Shown: piece by piece, positions 59,146-64,000 of the stretch
Layout of the letters: every line of letters begins with the position of its first letter
How positions within the stretch are numbered: position 1 is the first letter of the stretch
Origin: JABWAJ01 sp038323375
Lineage (GTDB): Bacteria; Bacteroidota; Bacteroidia; Chitinophagales; Saprospiraceae
Direction of reading: 5' to 3'
Assembly: GCA_038323375.1 (NCBI GenBank)
Contig: JBBQGV010000023.1
Span: forward strand, 1-64,000
DNA: 64,000 bases
The notes under the pieces: model-generated
Database searches by the model: none
Seen by the model: only the letters and a program-made list of their open reading frames with translations
Told to the model about the DNA's origin: nothing
Position numbers and translations under genes: made by a program

Positions 59146-61104
59146 ATGGAAGCGACATCTAAAGGAAAAAATACATTTACCATGATGAAAAGAATGCTCT
59201 GGCTGTTATTTACAGCTGCCCTCGTTTTACCGGCCTGGAGAATGGCCAACCTGCCGAATTACACCATCGAAGGCAAAGTGCTGGATGAAAAAGGAGAGGA
59301 ACTCATCGGTGCCAGCGTACTCATTAAAGGTACCAGCATTGGCGTTACGACGAACATTAATGGCCACTTCACCCTTGCTTCGCCAGACTCCTGCGCCATG
59401 CTCGTCATTTCATACACCGGTTTTGAATCGCTGGAAGTGGAGGCTTGCTCGGGGAAATTCAAAAAATACACCCTGAAGAGCGGCAATATGACTTTAGAAG
59501 AAGTTGTGATCACAAGCCCGATCAAAATGGAGGGTGAACGAAAAGAATCCAGGGCGGCAGGCAAAGCCAAAAAAGACATGGCGATGGGTTACAGTTACCC
59601 GTCTTCGCCTGCAATGAGCATGCCTAACCGACCTTATCCCGAACCTTATCCGGATCAAAATACCGAAGATTATGCCGCTATTCAGGAAAATCGCTTCCAA
59701 CCGGCCCTACAGATTCCGTTGTCCACTTTTTCCATTGACGTGGATGCGGCTGCTTACAGTAACGTGCGCCGTTTTCTGAACTTGGGCCAAATGCCGCCGG
59801 CAGACGCGGTGCGCATTGAAGAAATGATCAATTATTTCGACTATGATTACCCGCAGCCAAAAGGCGAACACCCGTTTGAAGTGGTGACGGAATTGTCGGA
59901 ATGCCCCTGGCAACCGGAACACCGCTTGCTGCACATTGGCTTGCAGGGCAAAAGTATTTCCACTGAAAATCTGCCCGCTTCCAATTTGGTTTTCCTCATT
60001 GACGTGTCGGGCAGTATGAGCGCCCCGAACAAGCTGCCGTTGTTACAGGCTGCCTATAAATTGCTGGTAGATCAACTGCGCGCGAAAGACAAGGTATCTA
60101 TCGTGGTTTATGCCGGCGCGGCAGGATTGGTCTTGTCGCCCACCGATGGCACGGATAAAATAAAAATCAAGGAAGCGATTGATAAATTGAGCGCAGGCGG
60201 CTCCACCGCAGGCGGCGCAGGCATCCAATTGGCTTACAAAACGGCGCGCGAACAGTTCGTGAAGGGCGGCAACAACCGCGTAATTTTAGCCACCGACGGC
60301 GACTTCAACGTGGGTGCCAGCAGCGACGAAGAAATGGTGAAATTGATCGAAAAAGAACGGGAAAGCGGCATTTTCCTGACCGTGCTGGGCTTCGGTATGG
60401 GCAATTACAAAGACAGCAAAATGCAGGAATTGGCCGACAAAGGCAACGGCAACCACGCTTATATTGACAACATGAGCGAAGCGCGCAAAGTGTTGGTCAA
60501 CGAATTCGGCGGCACCCTGTTCACCATCGCCAAAGACGTCAAACTGCAAATCGAATTTAACCCGGCCAAAGTGCAGGCCTACCGCCTCATCGGCTACGAA
60601 AACCGGATGTTGAACAAAGAAGATTTCAACGACGATAAAAAAGACGCCGGCGAATTAGGCTCCGGGCACACGGTGACGGCTTTGTACGAAATCATCCCCG
60701 TTGGCGTCAAAAGCAGCTTCATCGCAACAGTGGACGATTTAAAATACCAGAAAACGGAAGATGACAAAAAGATCACGATTGTGCCCAGCAACGAACTCGT
60801 CAACATCAAACTGCGCTACAAGCAGCCGGAGGGCGCTAAAAGCCAGCTCATCGAAAAACCCGTTTTGGACAAACCCCTGAAAATCAGCGAAACCGGCGAC
60901 AATTTTGGTTGGTCAGCCGCTGTGGCGGAATTCGGGATGCTGCTGCGCAAATCGGAGCTGAAAGGCAATGCCACTTATGCGCAGGCTTTGAAATTGGCGA
61001 AAAACGCACAGGGCAAAGACGTCAATGGCTACCGTCGCGAAATGATTCAACTCCTGGAAATCGCGCGTGGTTTGGCCGATCCGGAGCTGGCGGGGAAGGA
61101 GTGA
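59146..61104 (+). CDS. von Willebrand factor A protein (YfbK-like) with regulatory domain
   Basis: 652 residues. The best start may be the ATG at MMKRMLWLLFTAALVLPAWR a few codons in, which opens a signal peptide. CarboxypepD_reg-like domain at ~40-110 (IEGKVLDEKGEELIGASVLI, TGFESLEVEA), linker, then the YfbK-type N-terminal part (IPLSTFSIDVDAAAYSNVRR), a VWA domain at ~280-450 with MIDAS D286-x-S-x-S290 (LVFLIDVSGSMS) and ILATDGDFNVG, and a DUF3520-like C-terminus. VWA domains bind metal-dependent protein ligands. The locus is divergent from the sigma factor, and both flanking proteins share the same regulatory domain type. Confidence 0.8.
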   Translation: MEATSKGKNTFTMMKRMLWLLFTAALVLPAWRMANLPNYTIEGKVLDEKGEELIGASVLIKGTSIGVTTNINGHFTLASPDSCAMLVISYTGFESLEVEACSGKFKKYTLKSGNMTLEEVVITSPIKMEGERKESRAAGKAKKDMAMGYSYPSSPAMSMPNRPYPEPYPDQNTEDYAAIQENRFQPALQIPLSTFSIDVDAAAYSNVRRFLNLGQMPPADAVRIEEMINYFDYDYPQPKGEHPFEVVTELSECPWQPEHRLLHIGLQGKSISTENLPASNLVFLIDVSGSMSAPNKLPLLQAAYKLLVDQLRAKDKVSIVVYAGAAGLVLSPTDGTDKIKIKEAIDKLSAGGSTAGGAGIQLAYKTAREQFVKGGNNRVILATDGDFNVGASSDEEMVKLIEKERESGIFLTVLGFGMGNYKDSKMQELADKGNGNHAYIDNMSEARKVLVNEFGGTLFTIAKDVKLQIEFNPAKVQAYRLIGYENRMLNKEDFNDDKKDAGELGSGHTVTALYEIIPVGVKSSFIATVDDLKYQKTEDDKKITIVPSNELVNIKLRYKQPEGAKSQLIEKPVLDKPLKISETGDNFGWSAAVAEFGMLLRKSELKGNATYAQALKLAKNAQGKDVNGYRREMIQLLEIARGLADPELAGKE

Positions 61105-61400
61105 TGGGGGGATTGGATGTTTTGAGCACGGGGTAGGGTGCGCCCCTCGCGGTCGCCCAAATACCCGAAATGATTTGAAAATTTGAGCACGGGGTAGGGT
61201 GCGCCCCTCGCGGTCGCCCAAACACCCAACGAACCACCAACAAGGATGATTGGAGCCCGGGGCAATGGGCAATAATTTGAATATTTCGATAGAGATCAAG
61301 GGATCTTTGTAGATTGACGATAAATTATTGCCTTTTGCCCCTTTACCCATTTTCGGACAACGAAAAAGAATATCTTCGCCCCTCAAATCAGCATAAGCAA
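61105..61400. other. spacer with two copies of a 47-bp repeat
   Basis: 296 bp between the VWA and dcd genes. No gene is seen. Reverse readings repeat a Pro/Gly/Arg phrase, which is a sign of repeat DNA, not of protein. Confidence 0.5.
61121..61228. repeat. two 47-bp direct repeats, period 61 bp
   Basis: TTTGAGCACGGGGTAGGGTG-CGCCCCTCGCGGTCGCCCAA occurs at 61121-61160 and 61182-61221, continued by A-ACCC in both. The repeats are GC-rich in an otherwise AT-rich spacer. Confidence 0.8.
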
Positions 61401-61937
61401 ATGATCCTTAGTGATAAAAAAATTCTGGAAAGCATTGCTAACGGCGAAATCGTCATCGAACCTTTTGAACGGGAATGCCTCGGCACCAATTCTTACGACG
61501 TACATTTAGGCAAATGGTTGGCCGTTTATAAAGACCAGATCTTAGACGCCCGAAAACACAACCCCATCGAATACATGGAGATGCCGGAGGAAGGATACGT
61601 GCTTTATCCCGGTATTTTGTACCTCGGCGTCACCGCAGAATACACCGAAACCCACGCTACCGTGCCATTTTTGGAAGGCAAATCGAGCGTAGGACGCCTG
61701 GGCATAGACATTCATGCCACTGCCGGGAAAGGGGATGTTGGCTTTTGCAATACCTGGACGCTCGAAATTTCCTGCACCCAGCCCGTGCGCGTATACCCGG
61801 GTATGCCCATTGGCCAGTTGATTTATTTCAAGGTGGAAGGCGATATTGAGCACTATTACAACCACAAAGTGAACGCAAAATACAACCAGCGCACCGACAA
61901 ACCGGTGGAAAGCATGATGTGGAAGAATAGTTTTTAA
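61401..61937 (+). CDS. dcd: dCTP deaminase
   Basis: 178 residues from MILSDKKILESIANGEIVIE; upstream in-frame codons lack homology. The trimeric dUTPase-fold motifs are present: CLGTNSYDVHLGKWLAVY, PFLEGKSSVGRLGIDIHATA, GFCNTWTLEISCTQPVRVYP (catalytic Glu) and GMPIGQLIYFKVEGD. It deaminates dCTP to dUTP, feeding thymidylate synthesis, in keeping with tdk nearby. Confidence 0.93.
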   Translation: MILSDKKILESIANGEIVIEPFERECLGTNSYDVHLGKWLAVYKDQILDARKHNPIEYMEMPEEGYVLYPGILYLGVTAEYTETHATVPFLEGKSSVGRLGIDIHATAGKGDVGFCNTWTLEISCTQPVRVYPGMPIGQLIYFKVEGDIEHYYNHKVNAKYNQRTDKPVESMMWKNSF

Positions 61938-61981
61938 ACAGTTGACGGAAAATCGAACCCGCTTGTCGGTTAGTTTTTCGA

Positions 61982-62024
61982 TTTTGGTTTGAATGGCTTT
62001 ATGTTTGTTCCTTACAAACCAAAA
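61982..62024. promoter_or_regulatory. 10-bp inverted repeat around the -7 box of the serine hydrolase gene
   Basis: TTTTGGTTTG (61982-61991) and CAAACCAAAA (62015-62024), perfect and 23 bp apart, enclose the -7 box TATGTTTG (62000-62007) and the expected start point. It could be an operator bound by a dimeric regulator or an RNA hairpin. Confidence 0.5.
62000..62007 (+). promoter_or_regulatory. -7 element of the serine hydrolase gene
   Basis: TATGTTTG fits TAnnTTTG and lies 28 bp before the ATG. TTCG stands at the ideal 19-base distance upstream, one base off TTTG. Confidence 0.5.
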
Positions 62025-62035
62025 TCAACTTACAC

Positions 62036-63712
62036 ATGAAGGAGTCACGATTTTTTTTGTTGCTTGCCGTACTAACAGGTTCTTTGCATCCTGTATCCGC
62101 ACAATTGTCTGATGCGGCAGCAGGTGCCGAATTCGACAAAATTTTTCAGGAATCCTACAAAGCTGACGGCCCTGGCGCTGCCGTGCTTGTTGCAAAAAAA
62201 GGCAAAATCATTTACCAGAAAGCCATCGGAAAGGCGGATCTGGAATTGGACGTGCCTTTGCGCCCCGACCACGTCTTTCGCATTGGTTCGGTGACCAAAC
62301 AGTTTACCGCCGTCGCCATTTTGCGCCTTGCCGAAGAAGGCAAACTCGCGCTGGAGGACGATCTGACGAAATTCCTCCCGGAGTATCCCACCCAGGGCAA
62401 ACGCATCACCGTTGAGCAGTTGCTGAACCATACTTCGGGGATCAAAAGTTATACCGGCATGAAGGAATGGGATGCCCAGACGCGCCGGAAAGACTTCACG
62501 CCCACTGAATTGGTAGATTATTTCAAAAACCAGCCAACAGAATTTGAGCCGGGCGCAGACTGGAGTTACAACAATTCCGGATACATCCTGCTTGGCTACA
62601 TCATCGAAAAAGTATCGGGTAAAACCTATGCTACATACATTGACGAGCAGTTTTTTAAACCCCTGGGGATGAAAAACTCTTACTACGGCGAGGTCCAACC
62701 CATTATCAAAAACCGTGCAGACGGGTACAGCGAGGGTTCGCCATCCGGCACCTATGTACACGCGGAATACCTGAGCATGACGCAGCCCTACGCGGCCGGT
62801 TCTTTGCTTTCGACGGTGGAAGACCTGTTCATCTGGACGAAGGCAGTGCATAGCGGCAAGGTACTCAAACCGGAGTCGCTGAAAAAGGCTTTTACGCCCC
62901 ATATCCTGCCGAACGGTCATGATACGCACTATGGTTATGGCTGGCAAATCGGCAACCTGCTGGGTACTACCACGATTGAACACGGCGGCGGCATCAACGG
63001 ATTTTTGAGCACTCTGCTGTACGTGCCCGGAGAAGACGTTTGCGTGGCCATGCTGAGCAATTGCGATTGTAATTCTCCCGACGAACCGGCAGCGAAAATG
63101 GTGGCAGCACTCTTAGGCAGATCTTACCAGCCTTTGTCGAAGCAGGTAGATCCCAAATCGCTGGATGCGTATGCGGGGGTATACGAAAACGCCAAAAAAG
63201 AGCAACGCTTCATCACGGCGGAAAACGGGCAACTGTTTTCACAGCGCCCTGGCGGCTCGAAGTTCAAGATCGTTGCTTATGGCCGCGATCAGTTTTTCTT
63301 TGAAGATTCTTTTGCGCGGATCACATTTGAACGCGAAGCGAAAGGCGATAAAAAAGTGGTGAAAGCGGTGGTCAGCGACCGTACCTCGCCGGTGCACCTT
63401 TGGGAAAAAACCGACAAGCCGCTACCTTCAGACCGTCAGGAAATTGAACTGCCCGAATCGGAATTGGGTAAATTTCTCGGTGAATACGAAATGGCACCCG
63501 GTTTCACGATGGTCGTGACCCACGAAGGAGCACAACTCTATTGCCAGCTCACCGGACAGGAGCGGTTTGGGGTTTATCCGGAATCGCCGAACCGGTTTTT
63601 CCTGAAGGTCGTAGATGCGGTCGTTGAATTCCAGGTAGATGGCGCTGGCGCTGTTTCTTCATTGACGCTGTTCCAGGGTGGGCAGGATATTAAAGGAAAA
63701 CGGGTGAAGTAG
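62036..63712 (+). CDS. secreted beta-lactamase-fold serine hydrolase
   Basis: 558 residues with signal peptide MKESRFFLLLAVLTGSLHPV (cleavage near VSA-Q). The class C/PBP-like domain (~30-370) carries S85-V-T-K88 (FRIGSVTKQFTAVAILRLAE), Y178-N-N180 (WSYNNSGYILLGYIIEK) and the third motif HGGGINGF. The C-terminal ~190 residues form an accessory beta domain (LDAYAGVYENAK, LGKFLGEYEMAPGFTMVVTH), common in D-aminopeptidase or esterase-like members. A true beta-lactamase is less likely than a peptidase or esterase. Confidence 0.85.
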   Translation: MKESRFFLLLAVLTGSLHPVSAQLSDAAAGAEFDKIFQESYKADGPGAAVLVAKKGKIIYQKAIGKADLELDVPLRPDHVFRIGSVTKQFTAVAILRLAEEGKLALEDDLTKFLPEYPTQGKRITVEQLLNHTSGIKSYTGMKEWDAQTRRKDFTPTELVDYFKNQPTEFEPGADWSYNNSGYILLGYIIEKVSGKTYATYIDEQFFKPLGMKNSYYGEVQPIIKNRADGYSEGSPSGTYVHAEYLSMTQPYAAGSLLSTVEDLFIWTKAVHSGKVLKPESLKKAFTPHILPNGHDTHYGYGWQIGNLLGTTTIEHGGGINGFLSTLLYVPGEDVCVAMLSNCDCNSPDEPAAKMVAALLGRSYQPLSKQVDPKSLDAYAGVYENAKKEQRFITAENGQLFSQRPGGSKFKIVAYGRDQFFFEDSFARITFEREAKGDKKVVKAVVSDRTSPVHLWEKTDKPLPSDRQEIELPESELGKFLGEYEMAPGFTMVVTHEGAQLYCQLTGQERFGVYPESPNRFFLKVVDAVVEFQVDGAGAVSSLTLFQGGQDIKGKRVK

Positions 63713-63717
63713 CGCCG

Positions 63718-63879
63718 CTTTTCGTGAACCAAAAACCCAAGGTGACACCTTTTGGAAAGGTGTTACCTTTTCGTGAACCAAAAACCCAAGGTGACACCTT
63801 TTGGAAAGGTGTTACCTTTTCGTGAACCAAAAACCCAAGGTGACACCTTTTGGAAAGGCGTTACCTTTTCGTGAACCAA
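63718..63879. repeat. three tandem 49-bp hairpin units plus a partial fourth
   Basis: Units 63718-63766, 63767-63815 and 63816-63864, then CTTTTCGTGAACCAAA to 63880. The first two are identical; the third has one base different (GGCGTTACC). Each has a 12-bp stem GGTGACACCTTT-tgg-AAAGGTGTTACC with one G-T pair. They start 6 bp after the serine hydrolase stop and can work as serial terminators. Confidence 0.85.
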
Positions 63880-63936
63880 ACATCAGGGAATAAGGAGATT
63901 TAGGTCTTCGAGAAAGCGGACACGTGGTCGCCACTT

Positions 63937-64000
63937 CTACCACTCGATAATCAGACCCTCAATATCCTTCCACTCCTCCGCCTGCTGGTGAAAAAGCTCA
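63937..64000 (-). CDS. possible 3' end of a gene that continues outside the window
   Basis: A minus-strand frame reads ELFHQQAEEWKDIEGLIIEW then TAG. It is open to the window edge and reads like normal acidic/hydrophobic protein, but only 21 residues are visible, so the family cannot be told. Confidence 0.3.
   Translation of the reverse strand, partial: ELFHQQAEEWKDIEGLIIEW

Larger units (their letters stand above)
63713..64000. other. 3' region with tandem repeats and an incoming gene end
   Basis: It holds the 49-bp hairpin array and then a short unique stretch leading to the possible 3' end of a minus-strand gene. Confidence 0.5.

Noticed and set aside
62072..62983. 303-residue minus-strand ORF
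   Set aside because: Antisense to the serine hydrolase with intact catalytic motifs.
63718..63879. CRISPR array
   Set aside because: The 49-bp units are contiguous with no variable spacers and no cas genes are near; it is a simple tandem repeat.
1..64000. tRNA, rRNA or riboswitch genes
   Set aside because: I looked for tRNA-like cloverleaf ends and rRNA motifs in the intergenic spaces and found none that hold.

Overview
The window comes from a member of the Bacteroidota, most likely class Saprospiria (relatives of Lewinella, Haliscomenobacter or Saprospira). The genus cannot be fixed from the sequence. Supporting signs are: -7 elements of the Bacteroidota type TAnnTTTG (one with a perfect TTTG-N19-TAnnTTTG layout in front of rpsL), no clear Shine-Dalgarno sequences before most starts, a type IX secretion C-terminal sorting domain, the family-typical arginine operon headed by a GNAT acetyltransferase, a TonB/carboxypeptidase-regulatory hybrid beside an ECF sigma factor, and GC content near 50 %.

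Layout. (1) 1-4038: a broken transposase/T9SS-tail chimera, a SPOR-domain membrane protein, a family-4-type glycosyltransferase, and non-coding DNA full of long imperfect palindromes. (2) 4039-23416, all minus strand: the complete str-S10-spc-alpha ribosomal supercluster in transcription order rpsL-rpsG-fusA-rpsJ-rplC-rplD-rplW-rplB-rpsS-rplV-rpsC-rplP-rpmC-rpsQ-rplN-rplX-rplE-rpsN-rpsH-rplF-rplR-rpsE-rpmD-rplO-secY-map-infA-rpmJ-rpsM-rpsK-rpsD-rpoA-rplQ. tuf and adk are absent. (3) 23.8-30.7 kb: a quinone-reductase-like protein, then a minus-strand group of envelope proteins (LysM/amidase, glycerophosphodiester phosphodiesterase lipoprotein, SH3 lipoprotein, PorE-like OmpA protein). (4) 30.9-37.9 kb: tandem nhaD antiporters, a small lipoprotein, carboxynorspermidine synthase, CCA-adding enzyme and a Dus enzyme. 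(5) 37.9-45.1 kb, accessory: dispersed MITE-like repeats around an adenylate cyclase and a glutaminase, a BASS transporter, an AT-rich PIN toxin/antitoxin pair between direct repeats, and an orphan Effector-Associated-Domain-like ORF. (6) 45.2-55.1 kb: a GH113-like lipoprotein and the arginine operon GNAT-argG-argC-argD-argB-argE-argH, without argF, behind a leader that contains an intrinsic-terminator hairpin. (7) 55.2-64 kb: a secreted DUF1080-like protein, thymidine kinase, a divergent ECF sigma/TonB-hybrid versus VWA locus, dCTP deaminase, a serine hydrolase, and a 49-bp tandem hairpin array at the end.

Functionally the window joins translation and protein export, cell-envelope maintenance, amino-acid, polyamine and deoxynucleotide synthesis, and ion homeostasis. 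The most unusual DNA lies in the intergenic stretches. At least three families of 160-210 bp palindromic or inverted-repeat elements occur there, two of them present twice. I see no intact insertion sequence, CRISPR array, rRNA or tRNA.
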